A DNA stretch of 64,000 bases from Pseudomonas sp. MM211 (GTDB lineage: Bacteria > Pseudomonadota > Gammaproteobacteria > Pseudomonadales > Pseudomonadaceae): the NCBI RefSeq assembly GCF_020386635.1, contig NZ_CP081942.1, forward strand, positions 2,294,001 to 2,358,000, in the 5' to 3' direction. Of the stretch, positions 31,849 through 41,131 are shown one piece after another; positions within the stretch are counted from its first letter, which is position 1; each line of letters begins with the position of its first letter. A program made the translations under genes and the position numbers. Below the pieces are notes generated by a model. It saw nothing but the letters and a program-made list of their open reading frames with translations. It did no database searches and was not told the origin of the DNA.

Positions 31849-33483
31849 TCAGACGCGGAATTGCCCCAGCAAGCGGCTGAGCTGCTCGGCCAGTTGCTTG
31901 AGATGCTGGCTGGCGGCGCTCGACTGCTCGGCCGACTCGGCGGCGCTGTGGGCCAGCCCGGCGGTGTGGGTGACGTTCTGGTTGATGTCGTCGACAACAT
32001 GGGACTGCTGCAGGGTGGCGCTGGCGATGGAGGCATTGAGCCCGGTCAGGTTGCGCAGCGATTGGGCGATCAGCACCAGGCTTTCGCCAGCCTGGCTGGC
32101 CTGTTCGACCGTCAACTGCGACGCCCGGCTGCTGTCGCTGATGGCTTTCACTGCGGCCTCGGAGTTGCCCTGCAGACGCTCGATCATGCCCTGGATTTCC
32201 GCGGTGGATTTTTGCGTGCGCTGGGCCAGCAGGCGAACCTCGTCGGCGACCACGGCGAATCCGCGGCCCTGTTCGCCGGCACGCGCGGCTTCGATGGCGG
32301 CGTTGAGCGCCAGCAGGTTGGTCTGCTCGGCAATCGAGCGGATGACTTCCAGCACGCCACCGATCTGCGTGCTTTCCGTGGCCAGGGACTGGATCACCGT
32401 CACGGCTTTGTCGATGGTGCCGGACAACTGGTCGATCTGTTTCAGGCTGGCGTCGATATTGCGCTGGCCCTGCTTGGCCTGCTCCTCGGCGGTATGCACT
32501 TCGCTGGAGGCGTGTTCGGCGTTCTTGGCCACGTCCTGGACGCCGTAGGTCACTTCGTTGACCGCGGTGGCGACCAGTTCCATCTGCTGGGCCTGCTGCT
32601 GGCTGTGTTGCTGGGCTGCACTGGAAATATCGCCCAGCGAGCGTGCGGCCTGATCCAGGGAACCTGCGGAGTCGAGTAACTGGCGGATCACCTGGCGCAT
32701 CTTGCCGGTGAACGCGTTGAAGTGTCCGGCCAAAGCGGCCAGTTCGTCGCGGCCCTGGTCGTCGAGGGTGTGGGTCAGGTCGCCGTCACCGCTGGCGATG
32801 TTGGCCATCGCGGTCACTGCCTGCTGCAGGGGCACGGCGATGCTGCGCGAAATCATCACCACCAGGGCGATCAGCAGCAGGGTGGCGGGTACGCCGATGG
32901 CCAGGGCGCGCAAGGCCTGGGATTTGAATTCGGCCTGCACATCATCGACGTAGACGCCGGAGCCGATGATCCAGCCCCAGGGCTGGAACAGCTCGACGTA
33001 GGAAATCTTCGGCACCGGTTCGCTGCTGCCTGGCTTGGGCCACCGGTAGTTGACCGCACCTGCGCCCTGGGCTCTGGTGATGGCGACCATGTCGTTGAAC
33101 AGCGCCTTGCCGTCCGGATCCTTGAGCCCGGAGAGGTTCTGCCCTTCGAGCTTGGGGTTGGTCGGGTGCATGATCATGGTCGGCGTCTGGTCGTTGATCC
33201 AGAAGTACTCCTGGCCGCCGTAGCGCAACCCGCGAATCACTTCCATCGCCTGCTTCTGCGCCTGTTCGCGGCTCAGGCTGCCGCTGGCTTCCAGCCCTTG
33301 ATAGTACTTGAGCAGACCGACCGCACTCTGTACCACGTGCTGGGTTTTTTCCGACTTGCCGGCGTACAGGCCGATGCTGATCTGGTTGAGCATGTAGGCG
33401 CCGAGCAGCACCAGCATCAGGATCGGCAGCACCATGATGAGCCACAGACGACGGTTTATCGGCAAGCGACGTAAGCTGTTCAT
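31849..33483 (-). CDS. Methyl-accepting chemotaxis protein with single Cache domain
   Basis: A 544-residue chemoreceptor. TM1 at about 11-31; periplasmic sCache_2-type domain about 35-185 with [32 protein letters not shown] and [19 protein letters not shown]2 about 190-212; HAMP; signalling domain with the tip [37 protein letters not shown]. sCache_2 receptors often sense small carboxylates. The frame opens at 33630; ATG 33483 begins the first membrane segment. Its place beside carboxylate transport genes suggests a related ligand, which is inference. Confidence 0.92.
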   Translation of the reverse strand: MNSLRRLPINRRLWLIMVLPILMLVLLGAYMLNQISIGLYAGKSEKTQHVVQSAVGLLKYYQGLEASGSLSREQAQKQAMEVIRGLRYGGQEYFWINDQTPTMIMHPTNPKLEGQNLSGLKDPDGKALFNDMVAITRAQGAGAVNYRWPKPGSSEPVPKISYVELFQPWGWIIGSGVYVDDVQAEFKSQALRALAIGVPATLLLIALVVMISRSIAVPLQQAVTAMANIASGDGDLTHTLDDQGRDELAALAGHFNAFTGKMRQVIRQLLDSAGSLDQAARSLGDISSAAQQHSQQQAQQMELVATAVNEVTYGVQDVAKNAEHASSEVHTAEEQAKQGQRNIDASLKQIDQLSGTIDKAVTVIQSLATESTQIGGVLEVIRSIAEQTNLLALNAAIEAARAGEQGRGFAVVADEVRLLAQRTQKSTAEIQGMIERLQGNSEAAVKAISDSSRASQLTVEQASQAGESLVLIAQSLRNLTGLNASIASATLQQSHVVDDINQNVTHTAGLAHSAAESAEQSSAASQHLKQLAEQLSRLLGQFRV

Positions 33484-33798
33484 GGGCGTATTCCTGATTT
33501 GTTTTTGTTGTAAGTGACGCGTCTGCTGCGCGCCCTTTCTTTCAGCACCTGATAGCACTTCGGCAGCACGGCGTAAATCTAAATAATGGGCGGGCCGGAT
33601 TTTCCCCTCGAAAAATGCCCGAGGCCCCATGGCAGAGGCTCTGCTGGCGACTCAGGCAAGTGCTTGATGGGGCGGAAATTGCCGGTTTTGCTGCGAAAAT
33701 ATCGCGGCGATCAGGCCCAGGCAGGCTGTTGTCGGAAGGGCGTTTCGGGGCGACGAACGGTTCGCGAGGCACCTGCTCATACGCGGCGCCGCGGGTAC
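33484..33798. other. Intergenic region, 315 bases
   Basis: Lies between the start of the Cache chemoreceptor gene and the end of the GntR gene, both leftward. It should hold the chemoreceptor promoter; I found no FliA-like or other clear promoter. Nothing else recognised. Confidence 0.4.
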
Positions 33799-34536
33799 TC
33801 AGCAGATATCGATCTGATAACGGAAGTTATCCGCCGCCGCCCGCGACAGGCGATATTCCAGCGGGCTACGGTCGTAGCCCAGGGCGGTGCGCTCGATGAC
33901 CACGATGGCGTCACCCTGGCCGATGGATAACGTACGGGCGATCTCGGCGTTTGCCGAACTGACCGTGAGGGTTTCCCGAGCCGAGGCGATGCACTGGCCA
34001 CATTGCTTCTCGTAGAAGGGGTAGAGCAGGTCGCCGAAGGTATTCGAGTCGATGTCCAGCAGCACGATGAAGCGCGAGGCAGGCAGCCAGATTTCCTCGT
34101 GAAACAGGGTGCGGTCTTCGATTACCCGCAGACGTTCCATGCGCAGCACCTGCTCGCCGCTTTTCAGGGCGAGCGCCTTGGCAACCTCCTTGGATGGCTT
34201 TTGCAGTGCTTTCGAAAGGATCTGGCTACTGGGAATCTCCCTACCGCCGCTGGCATTCACCTGACGAAAGAAACGCGCCAACGACGCGTCGAAATTCGGC
34301 CGGCGCACGAAGGTGCCGCGGCCCTGGCTGCGCAGCAGCAGCCCTTCGCTGACCAGCGTGTCCACTGCCTTGCGCACCGTGCCGATGGCAACGCCATACA
34401 GTTTGGTCAGTTCCGCTTCGGTAGGAATCGGTGCGCCGGGCGACCATTCGCCGGCGGCGATCTTGGCCAGCATTTCCTCGCGCAGCCGCTGGTACAGCGG
34501 CAGGCGTTCGTCGTATCCGAGGGTCGAGGCGTTCAT
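33799..34536 (-). CDS. GntR-family regulator with UTRA domain (HutC type)
   Basis: A 245-residue regulator. The winged helix is at about 12-75 (LPLYQRLREEMLAKIAAGEW, IPTEAELTKLYGVAIGTVRKAVDTLVSEGLLLRSQGRGTFV), followed by a UTRA ligand domain (MERLRVIEDRTLFHEEIWLP, IERTALGYDRSPLEYRLSRAAADNFRY). ATG 34536 chosen; a TTG at 34608 in the same frame is less likely. Divergent from the amidohydrolase and carrier genes, which it probably represses until an inducer binds. A large inverted repeat lies between. Confidence 0.85.
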   Translation of the reverse strand: MNASTLGYDERLPLYQRLREEMLAKIAAGEWSPGAPIPTEAELTKLYGVAIGTVRKAVDTLVSEGLLLRSQGRGTFVRRPNFDASLARFFRQVNASGGREIPSSQILSKALQKPSKEVAKALALKSGEQVLRMERLRVIEDRTLFHEEIWLPASRFIVLLDIDSNTFGDLLYPFYEKQCGQCIASARETLTVSSANAEIARTLSIGQGDAIVVIERTALGYDRSPLEYRLSRAAADNFRYQIDIC

Positions 34537-34608
34537 AGCGTGTTGTTGTCCGGTTGCCACAGGCTGGCGCCACTCTACCACCGGCGGGTCGATTGACAGA
34601 ATGTCCAA

Positions 34609-34642
34609 GTCAGATATATGGTCAACTATTCATATATATGAC
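34609..34642. promoter_or_regulatory. Putative GntR operator, 12-bp inverted repeat
   Basis: GTCAGATATATG at 34609-34620 and CATATATATGAC at 34631-34642 are inverted with one mismatch and a 10-base spacer. The dyad lies between the divergent GntR and amidohydrolase genes, 69 bases before the latter. Each arm (ATATATG) is itself AT-rich and could include the -10 region. Confidence 0.6.
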
Positions 34643-34710
34643 TGGATGTCGTTATAAGAACGGCCAGCCCCGATGCCGGCCTCTACAACAATCGATCAGG
34701 TATCTCCTTC

Positions 34711-35538
34711 ATGAGCACTCCCAGCCCTGCCATCACTGGCGTCGACACCCATGCGCACATCTTTCGCCAAGATCTGCCGATGGTCGCCAATCGCCGTTAT
34801 AGCCCGCATTACGATGCCTTGGTCGAACAGTACCTCGAGCATCTGGATCGTCAGGGCCTGTCCCACGGCGTGCTGATCCAGCCGAGCTTTCTCGGCACCG
34901 ACAATACGTTCATGGTCGAGGCGCTGCGCCGCTACCCCGAGCGTCTGCGCGGCGTGGCGGTGGTCGACGCGTCGGCCAGCGAAGCGCAGCTGGACGCGCT
35001 CGCCGTATCTGGCGTGGTAGGCATTCGCCTGAACCTGATCGGCAAGGCGCTGGAGGATTACACCGGGCCCGAGTGGACGGCGCTTTTCCTGCGCTTGGCG
35101 AGCCGCGGCTGGCAGGTGGAAATCCAGCGCGGTATCGATGACCTGGCGCAGATCGTACCGGCCATCGTTGCCACCGGCGTGGACGTGGTGATTGACCACT
35201 TCGGCCTGCCGACTGGTGGCATCGACCCGCACAACCCCGGTCATCAGGCTTTCCTGCGTCTGCTGGGTGATTCGCGCGTATGGCTGAAGCTGTCCGCTGC
35301 TTACCGCAGCCAGTCCGATCAGGCCCAGGCGGCTACCGTTCTGGCGCAGGTGCGTGAGGCCGCAGGGAGTGTCGAGCGTTTCCTGTGGGGCAGCGATTGG
35401 CCCAACACCCAGTTCGAAGATCAGACAGACTACGCCGAGCAGTTCGCGTTGATCGAAGCGCTGTTGCCGGATGCGGCCGAGCGCAAACGGGTGCTGGTGG
35501 ATAATCCCGCCAGGCTCTTCGGCTTCATCCCCCGCTGA
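34711..35538 (+). CDS. Amidohydrolase, 2-pyrone-4,6-dicarboxylate lactonase-like
   Basis: A 275-residue TIM-barrel amidohydrolase of the COG3618 group. Metal-site motif THAHIF (H14, H16), then LIQPSFLGTDN, VVIDHFGLPTGG and the C-terminal LWGSDWPNTQFE with the conserved Asp. Relatives hydrolyse lactones (LigI, 2-pyrone-4,6-dicarboxylate; sugar lactones). It is cotranscribed with a MatC-like carrier (33-base gap), so the substrate is probably a carboxylated lactone or its product taken up by the carrier; which one cannot be told. Confidence 0.83.
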   Translation: MSTPSPAITGVDTHAHIFRQDLPMVANRRYSPHYDALVEQYLEHLDRQGLSHGVLIQPSFLGTDNTFMVEALRRYPERLRGVAVVDASASEAQLDALAVSGVVGIRLNLIGKALEDYTGPEWTALFLRLASRGWQVEIQRGIDDLAQIVPAIVATGVDVVIDHFGLPTGGIDPHNPGHQAFLRLLGDSRVWLKLSAAYRSQSDQAQAATVLAQVREAAGSVERFLWGSDWPNTQFEDQTDYAEQFALIEALLPDAAERKRVLVDNPARLFGFIPR

Positions 35539-35571
35539 TCAACCTCGAACAACAATCAGGAAGCTTCCATC

Positions 35572-36873
35572 ATGATGAGCCTGCTCGTCGTCGCGGCGAT
35601 CATTATCGCCGTGGCCCTCGGCTACAAGACCAAGATCAATATCGGTCTGTTCGCCATTGCCTTTTCCTACCTGATCGGCTGTTTCGGCATGGGCCTGAGC
35701 CCGTCCGAAATCATCGGCATGTGGCCGCTGAAGATCTTTTTCATCATCTTCTCGGTGTGCCTGTTCTACAGCTTCGCGACGGTCAACGGCACCCTTGAGA
35801 AACTGGCCGAACACCTAATCTATACCTGCCGCGCGGTGCCGCAACTGATGCCTTTCGCGGTATTCGCCACCGCCGGGGTGATCGCCGCGATGGGCGCGGG
35901 TTACTACACGGTCCTGGCGTTCATGGCGCCGATCACCCTGCTGTTGTGCGAACGAACCGGTATGAGCCTGATCATCGGCGGCATGGCGGTGAACTATGGT
36001 GCGCTGAGTGGTGCCAACTTCGTCTCCAGCCAGAGCGGCATCATCTTCCGTGGCCTGATGACCAACGCCGGGCTGTCCGAAAGTGATGCCTTCATCAACG
36101 CCTTCGGCATCTTTGTCAGCACCCTGATCATTCCGATTGTGGTGATCAGCGCCTTCGTGTTCCTGTCGAAAAATGGCCAGGCAATGAAAGCGTCCACGTT
36201 CGTCGCGACAGCGCCGACCCCACTCAATCGCGAACAGCGCATCACCCTCTGGCTGACCCTGGCGATGATGGCCATCGTGCTGGCCGCGCCCATCGCCAAT
36301 ATCGCGATGCCGGATAACCAGACGATTGCCTTCATCAACTCGAAGATGGATATCGGCCTGATCGCCAGCATCTTCTCGGTCATCGCCCTGCTGTTGAAAC
36401 TGGGTGATGAACGCAAAGCCATGGCCTCGGTGCCGTGGAGCACGCTGATCATGATCTGCGGCGTGGGCATGCTGATTTCCGTGGCGATCAAGGCGGGCAC
36501 CATCGATATCCTCGCCTCGTGGATCGGCAGCACCATCCCCCCGGTTTTGGTGCCCGTGGCATTCGGCATAATCGCGGCGATCATGTCGATCTTCGCCAGC
36601 ACCCTGGGTGTGGTCACGCCGGCGCTGTTTCCCATCGTGCTGCCGATTGCCTCGGCCATGGGCATCGAGCCGATGGTGATCTTCATCGCCATCGTGGTGG
36701 GCGCCCAGGCCACGTCGATCTCGCCATTCGCTTCTGGCGGCAGCTTGATCCTCGGTTCCTGCACCTCGGAGCAAAGCCGTTCAACGCTGTTCCCGCAGTT
36801 GCTGTTCAAGGCTGCGCCCATCGGCTTCGTCGCCGCCCTGGTATTCAACGTGCTGCTGACGTTCGTCTACTGA
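35572..36873 (+). CDS. MatC-like dicarboxylate carrier (SLC13/ion-transporter superfamily)
   Basis: A 433-residue membrane protein with about 12 segments. The start MMSLLVVAAIIIAVALGYKTKINIGLFAIAF is the MatC N-terminal type; both halves carry re-entrant hairpin signatures (GALSGANFVSSQSGIIF and GAQATSISPFASGGSLILGS). Family members take up malonate, other dicarboxylates or related acids. ATG at 35572 or 35575. Followed by a strong terminator. Confidence 0.83.
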   Translation: MMSLLVVAAIIIAVALGYKTKINIGLFAIAFSYLIGCFGMGLSPSEIIGMWPLKIFFIIFSVCLFYSFATVNGTLEKLAEHLIYTCRAVPQLMPFAVFATAGVIAAMGAGYYTVLAFMAPITLLLCERTGMSLIIGGMAVNYGALSGANFVSSQSGIIFRGLMTNAGLSESDAFINAFGIFVSTLIIPIVVISAFVFLSKNGQAMKASTFVATAPTPLNREQRITLWLTLAMMAIVLAAPIANIAMPDNQTIAFINSKMDIGLIASIFSVIALLLKLGDERKAMASVPWSTLIMICGVGMLISVAIKAGTIDILASWIGSTIPPVLVPVAFGIIAAIMSIFASTLGVVTPALFPIVLPIASAMGIEPMVIFIAIVVGAQATSISPFASGGSLILGSCTSEQSRSTLFPQLLFKAAPIGFVAALVFNVLLTFVY

Positions 36874-36887
36874 GGCCTACGGCAGGT

Positions 36888-36918
36888 AAAAAAAACCGCA
36901 GCCTGGCTGCGGTTTTTT
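36888..36918 (+). terminator. Rho-independent terminator (bidirectional)
   Basis: A run of A (36888-36895), stem CCGCAGCC / GGCTGCGG with a one-base loop, then six T (36913-36918). It lies 15 bases after the MatC-like gene and can also stop the leftward sugar-dehydrogenase side because of the A-run. Confidence 0.93.
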
Positions 36919-36988
36919 ATGGGTGAACACCATCATGTAGCCTGGTGTTGAGCGCAGCGATACCCAGGAGGCGGGCCGCGCCGTTTAG

Positions 36989-38116
36989 CTACTTGGGCTG
37001 CAACTCCAGCAGACGACCGCCGCTGCCATCTTCCAGCAGCCAGATACTGCCATCCGGGCCTTGCTCCACTTCGCGGATGCGCGCGCCCATGTCGTAACGC
37101 TCGGCCTCGCGGGCGTTGTCGCCGTCGAAGGCGACGCGTACCAGCGCCTGGGAAGAAAGGCCGCCGATCAACCCGGCGCCGTCCCAGCCTGGAAATTTCT
37201 CGCCCTGATAGATGACGAATCCAGCCGGCGAGATGACCGGGTTCCAGGTGATCTTCGGCGCTTCGAATTCGGGGCGGGTGTCGTGATCGGGGATTGGCTT
37301 GCCGCCGTAGTGATCGCCGTTGGAAACCTCCGGGTAGCCGTAGTTTTCGCCACGCACGATCAGGTTCAGTTCATCGCCGCCAGCCGGGCCCATTTCGTGT
37401 ACCCATAGTTTGTCCTGGGCGTCGAAGGCGATGCCGAGCATGTTGCGATGGCCCAGCGACCAGACCTGGGCAGCGACGCCGCCCTGATCGGCGAACGGGT
37501 TGTCGCCAGGCAGGCTGCCGTCATCGTTCAGGCGCACCAATTTGCCGAGATTGGCTTTCATGTCCTGGGCCGGGGTGAATTTCTGCCGCTCGCTGGAGGT
37601 GATCCACAGCTTGCCGTCCGGGCCGAAGGCCAGGCGATGGCCGTAGTGGCCGCTGCCGCTGACTTTCGGCGTTTGCTGCCAGATCACGCTCAGCTCGGTC
37701 AGCGCACCGCTGCCGTCGTCGTTGAGCTGCAGCTTGGCGCGGGCCACGGCGGCGCCACGGGTATCGCCATCACCGGCCTCGGCGTAGCTGATATAGACCC
37801 AGCCGTTATTGGCGAAATCCGGGTGCAGGATCACGTCCCCGAAGCCGCCCTGGCCGCCATAGGCGACCTCCGGCACACCGGCAATATCGTGGGTCGCGCC
37901 GCTTTTCGGGTCGACATGCTTGAGCGCGCCGCGCTTTTCGGTGACCAGCAACGTGCCGTCGGGCAGGAAGGTCATGGCCCAGGGCTCGTCGAGGGTGGCA
38001 CGGGGTTCGGCGGTGAACGGCCATTGCGCCTGGGGCAGGGCGTCGGCAGCCTGGGCGCTGAGGGTGGCGAGACTGAGTGCGATACCACCGAGCAGGTGGT
38101 GGACGGGACGGATCAT
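36989..38116 (-). CDS. PQQ-dependent aldose sugar dehydrogenase-like, periplasmic
   Basis: A 375-residue exported protein: signal peptide [19 protein letters not shown] with cleavage near AQA-AD, then a beta-propeller of the soluble glucose dehydrogenase/YliI family. [42 protein letters not shown] (catalytic His region), [11 protein letters not shown] and [14 protein letters not shown] are diagnostic. It oxidises aldose sugars in the periplasm with PQQ. It is on the strand opposite to the flanking carrier and shares no operon with it. Confidence 0.9.
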   Translation of the reverse strand: MIRPVHHLLGGIALSLATLSAQAADALPQAQWPFTAEPRATLDEPWAMTFLPDGTLLVTEKRGALKHVDPKSGATHDIAGVPEVAYGGQGGFGDVILHPDFANNGWVYISYAEAGDGDTRGAAVARAKLQLNDDGSGALTELSVIWQQTPKVSGSGHYGHRLAFGPDGKLWITSSERQKFTPAQDMKANLGKLVRLNDDGSLPGDNPFADQGGVAAQVWSLGHRNMLGIAFDAQDKLWVHEMGPAGGDELNLIVRGENYGYPEVSNGDHYGGKPIPDHDTRPEFEAPKITWNPVISPAGFVIYQGEKFPGWDGAGLIGGLSSQALVRVAFDGDNAREAERYDMGARIREVEQGPDGSIWLLEDGSGGRLLELQPK

Positions 38117-38226
38117 GGCGAATCTCTCTCCTTAAGGACGGATCTCACACGTTACCCGCGCCTTGCGGGGGCAGCCGGACGTTTTTGTTACGACGCACGT
38201 CAGCGTCGCTCCGTTCAAACGAAAAG

Positions 38227-38259
38227 CCCCGGCTACGCGCATGAAGCGCATAGCCGGGG
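38227..38259 (-). terminator. Terminator of dctA-type gene
   Basis: CCCCGGCTA at 38227-38235 pairs with TAGCCGGGG at 38251-38259; the inner GCGC also pairs. On the minus strand the stem is followed by CTTTTCG, 33 bases after the symporter stop. It ends the leftward lyase-symporter transcript. 38117-38226 holds the start region of the sugar dehydrogenase gene. Confidence 0.75.
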
Positions 38260-38291
38260 CCCTGAGACCGCCAGGTTTCAGCGAGCGAGTA

Positions 38292-39593
38292 TCAAAGCGC
38301 CGCCTGTGGGCTACGGCCCAGCACGCGCTGATATTCCTCTCTGGCTTCCTGCTCGGAGAACTCACCCGACCACTTGGACACCACCACGGTGGCGACGCTG
38401 TTGCCGATGGTGTTGCAGGTGGCGATGGCCATCGACATGAAGCGGTACACGCCGAACAGCAGTGCCAGGCCTTCGACCGGTAGTGAACCGATCGCCGTCA
38501 CCGTGGCTGCGAATACCACGAAGCTGCCGCCGGAAACCGCTGCCGCGCCTTTCGAGGTCACCAACATGATGGCGAGAATCCCCAGTTGCTGCTCCCAGCT
38601 CAGCGGTACGCCATAAGCATTGGCGATGAACAGCACGCACAGCGACATGTAGATCGACGTGCCGTCCAGGTTGAAGGCATAGCCGGTGGGCAGCACCAGG
38701 CCGACGCTCTGCTTGGAACAGCCGAACTTCTCGAGTTTCTGCAGCAGGCGTGGCAGGGCGCTTTCCGAGGAGGCGGTACCAATGACGATGAAGATCTCGT
38801 CCTTGATGTACTTGAGGAAGCGCCACAGGCTGAAGCCGGAAAGTCGGCAGATGGTTCCCAGTACTACGAAGATGAAGAAAAACACCGCCGCGTAGAACAT
38901 CAGCACCAGGTTAGCCAGCGACATCAGCACCGCGGTGCCATTGCTGCCTACCGCGTAGGCCACCGAGCCGAAGGCGCCCAGCGGGGCCAGTTTCATGATC
39001 AGGTTGATGAACTCGAAGAAGCATTCGGAAATGCGGTTCAGGCCGTCCTCGATCACTTCACGTTTCTCGGCATTGAGCGCCAGCAGGGCGAAGCCGAACA
39101 GTACCGAGATCACCAGCACCTGCAGCAACTGGCCACCGGCGAAGGCGCCGACGAAGTTGTCGGGGAAGATGCCATAGATGAAGTCCATGGTCGATTGCGG
39201 GGCGTGACCTTTGGCGACCGCCGCCGCGGCAGCCGCCGAGGTGGCACCGCTGGGGTGGGCATCGTGCATGCCGGAACCGATCTCGATCAGGTTGCCCCAG
39301 AGCAGGCCGATGGCCAGTGCTAGGGTGGACACCACCTCGAAGTAGATCAGCGCGCGTATGCCTACTTTGCCCACGCGCTTGATGTCGCCCGCTGAGGCGA
39401 TGCCGTGTACCACGGTGAAGAACACCAGCGGCGCCACGGCGGTTTTGATCAACTTGAGGAAGATGTCGCCGAGAATCTTGAACTTGGCCGCGAGCTCTGG
39501 GGCGATGAAGCCGAAGGCGATACCGAGCACCATGGCCGCGATGACCTGGAAGGTCAGGTCGCGATAAAACGGTTTTTTGGCTGTGGATGACAT
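38292..39593 (-). CDS. dctA: C4-dicarboxylate/amino acid:cation symporter (DAACS family)
   Basis: A 433-residue symporter. FYRDLTFQVIAAMVLGIAFG at the start, then KTAVAPLVFFTVVHGIAS, the serine-rich hairpin GTASSESALPRLLQKLEKFG, and LPTGYAFNLDGTSIYMSLC, signatures of DctA/GltP. Probably takes up fumarate, succinate or malate, or aspartate. It follows the lyase gene after 70 bases and is likely cotranscribed; the lyase product or substrate may be its cargo. Symbol given by family resemblance only; the genome may hold another DctA. Confidence 0.85.
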   Translation of the reverse strand: MSSTAKKPFYRDLTFQVIAAMVLGIAFGFIAPELAAKFKILGDIFLKLIKTAVAPLVFFTVVHGIASAGDIKRVGKVGIRALIYFEVVSTLALAIGLLWGNLIEIGSGMHDAHPSGATSAAAAAAVAKGHAPQSTMDFIYGIFPDNFVGAFAGGQLLQVLVISVLFGFALLALNAEKREVIEDGLNRISECFFEFINLIMKLAPLGAFGSVAYAVGSNGTAVLMSLANLVLMFYAAVFFFIFVVLGTICRLSGFSLWRFLKYIKDEIFIVIGTASSESALPRLLQKLEKFGCSKQSVGLVLPTGYAFNLDGTSIYMSLCVLFIANAYGVPLSWEQQLGILAIMLVTSKGAAAVSGGSFVVFAATVTAIGSLPVEGLALLFGVYRFMSMAIATCNTIGNSVATVVVSKWSGEFSEQEAREEYQRVLGRSPQAAL

Positions 39594-39663
39594 GTCGGAA
39601 TTCTCAATTGTTGTCTTTATGGTCTTGAGAGGTTTGGGCCTGTCGCCAGGCCCGGGACGGCGA

Positions 39664-41019
39664 TCAGCGGGCGACGCGCCCCTGGCGCTGCAGGGCGCGG
39701 TCGACCATTGGCCCGGCCAGGCCGAGGTAGTTGGCGGGATCGGTCAGGCGTTCCAGTTCGGCGCGGGGCAGGTGGTCGGCGACGTCTGGATCGCGCAGCA
39801 GGGCCTCGAGCAGGCTGACGTTCTCGTCATTGGCCACGCGGCAGGCGGCGTACACCACGTCATGGGCGACCTGGCGACCGAGCTCCGGTGCCAGCCCCAT
39901 CATCACCGCCTCGGCGACGATCAGGCCGCGGGTCATGTCCAGGTTCTGACGCATGCGCTCGGTGCGCACGTCCAGCCCGGCGAGCATGAACTTGGCCTGG
40001 CCCAGTGAGGCCGCACTGAGGGCGAAGGCTTCGGGAATGGCGATCCACTCCGCCTGCCAGGGGCCGGTGGAGCGCTCGAAGTCCTGGATCATGGCATCGA
40101 GCATCAGCCCGGCCTGCTGGCGCACGCCCTTGGCGGCGGCGTACATCAGCTCACAGGAAATCGGGTTGCGCTTCTGCGGCATGGTGCTGCTGGCGCCGCG
40201 ACCCTTCACGAAGGGTTCGTACACCTCGCCCAGCTCGCTGGTCATCATCATCATGACGTCCAGGGCCACCTTGCCCAGGGAACCGGTCACCAGCCCGAGA
40301 AAGTTGAGGGTCTCGGCCAGGCCGTCGCGGGCGACGTGCCAGGTGGCCTGCGGCACGCCCAGCCCCAGTTCCGCCATCAGCGCTTCCTGCACCTCCAGGC
40401 CCTTGTCGCCCAGCGACGCCAGGGTGCCGGCAGCACCGGCGAACTGGCCGATCTCGACCCGCGGGCGCAGTTCCACCAGGCGCTCGGCATGGCGGTCGAA
40501 CATGCTCAACCATACCGCGCACTTGTAGCCGAAGGTGATCGGCAGGGCGTGCTGCAGGTGGGTGCGGCCTGCCATTGGCGTGTCGCGGAAGCGCTGCGCC
40601 AGGTCGGCGAGCAGGCCGCGCACGGCCTGGATGTCACGCTCGACGATGGCCAGGGCGGCGCGCACCTGTAGCACCACGGCGGTGTCCATGATGTCTTGGG
40701 TGGTGGCGCCCCAGTGCACGTAACGACCGGCGTCACCACAGGTCTTCGACAATTGCTCGACCAGCGGCAGGATCGGGTAGCCGACGATTTCCGTTTCGTG
40801 CTGCATCAATGCCAGGTCGAGGGATTCGTAGCTGGCCTTGGCGGCAATGACCTCGGCGGCCTCGGCAGGGATCACGCCGCAGCGGGCTTCGGCGCGGGCA
40901 AGTGCGACCTCTACCTCGATATAGCGCTCGATCAGCGCTTTGTCGGAAAACACGTTGCGCATTTCGGCGGTGCCGAACATGTCGCGGAACAGGGCGGAGT
41001 CGAAGACGGTGGTGGACAT
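39664..41019 (-). CDS. Fumarase/aspartase-superfamily lyase (PcaB/adenylosuccinate lyase-like)
   Basis: A 451-residue lyase. The superfamily signature is GRGASSTMPQKRNPISCEL (about 277-295), with THLQHALPITFGYK and HWGATTQDIMD as further active-site regions. Closest in layout to 3-carboxymuconate cycloisomerase and adenylosuccinate lyase-like proteins. The purB and pca contexts are absent; instead it is cotranscribed with a C4-dicarboxylate symporter and is divergent from a UTRA regulator, so it is probably a catabolic lyase, perhaps releasing fumarate. The substrate is unknown. Confidence 0.83.
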   Translation of the reverse strand: MSTTVFDSALFRDMFGTAEMRNVFSDKALIERYIEVEVALARAEARCGVIPAEAAEVIAAKASYESLDLALMQHETEIVGYPILPLVEQLSKTCGDAGRYVHWGATTQDIMDTAVVLQVRAALAIVERDIQAVRGLLADLAQRFRDTPMAGRTHLQHALPITFGYKCAVWLSMFDRHAERLVELRPRVEIGQFAGAAGTLASLGDKGLEVQEALMAELGLGVPQATWHVARDGLAETLNFLGLVTGSLGKVALDVMMMMTSELGEVYEPFVKGRGASSTMPQKRNPISCELMYAAAKGVRQQAGLMLDAMIQDFERSTGPWQAEWIAIPEAFALSAASLGQAKFMLAGLDVRTERMRQNLDMTRGLIVAEAVMMGLAPELGRQVAHDVVYAACRVANDENVSLLEALLRDPDVADHLPRAELERLTDPANYLGLAGPMVDRALQRQGRVAR

Positions 41020-41048
41020 GGGAAAGGATCCTGACTGTTATTATTGAT

Positions 41049-41068
41049 CGTACATTAAAATATGTACG
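41049..41068. promoter_or_regulatory. Putative GntR operator, CGTACAT-N6-ATGTACG
   Basis: A perfect 7-bp inverted repeat with a six-base spacer, between the divergent lyase and GntR genes. Outer arms TTATTAT (41038 on) and ATAATAA (41072 on) extend the symmetry. It lies 30 bases upstream of the lyase start and 64 upstream of the regulator start, so one repressor dimer could control both. Confidence 0.65.
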
Positions 41069-41131
41069 GACATAATAAATACGCCTGCGCTGATACACTG
41101 TCAACCGCAACGGATCGGGAGCAGGTGAACG

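Noticed and set aside
33631..33647. TGGCAGAGGCTCTGCT, a GG-N10-GC sigma-54-like match
   Set aside because: It points rightwards with no rightward gene for about 1 kb and is a palindromic chance match; the -24/-12 bases fit only partly.
35815..36774. Open frame of 319 codons antisense to the MatC-like carrier
   Set aside because: Asp/His/Arg-rich low-complexity product; antisense shadow of a membrane protein gene.
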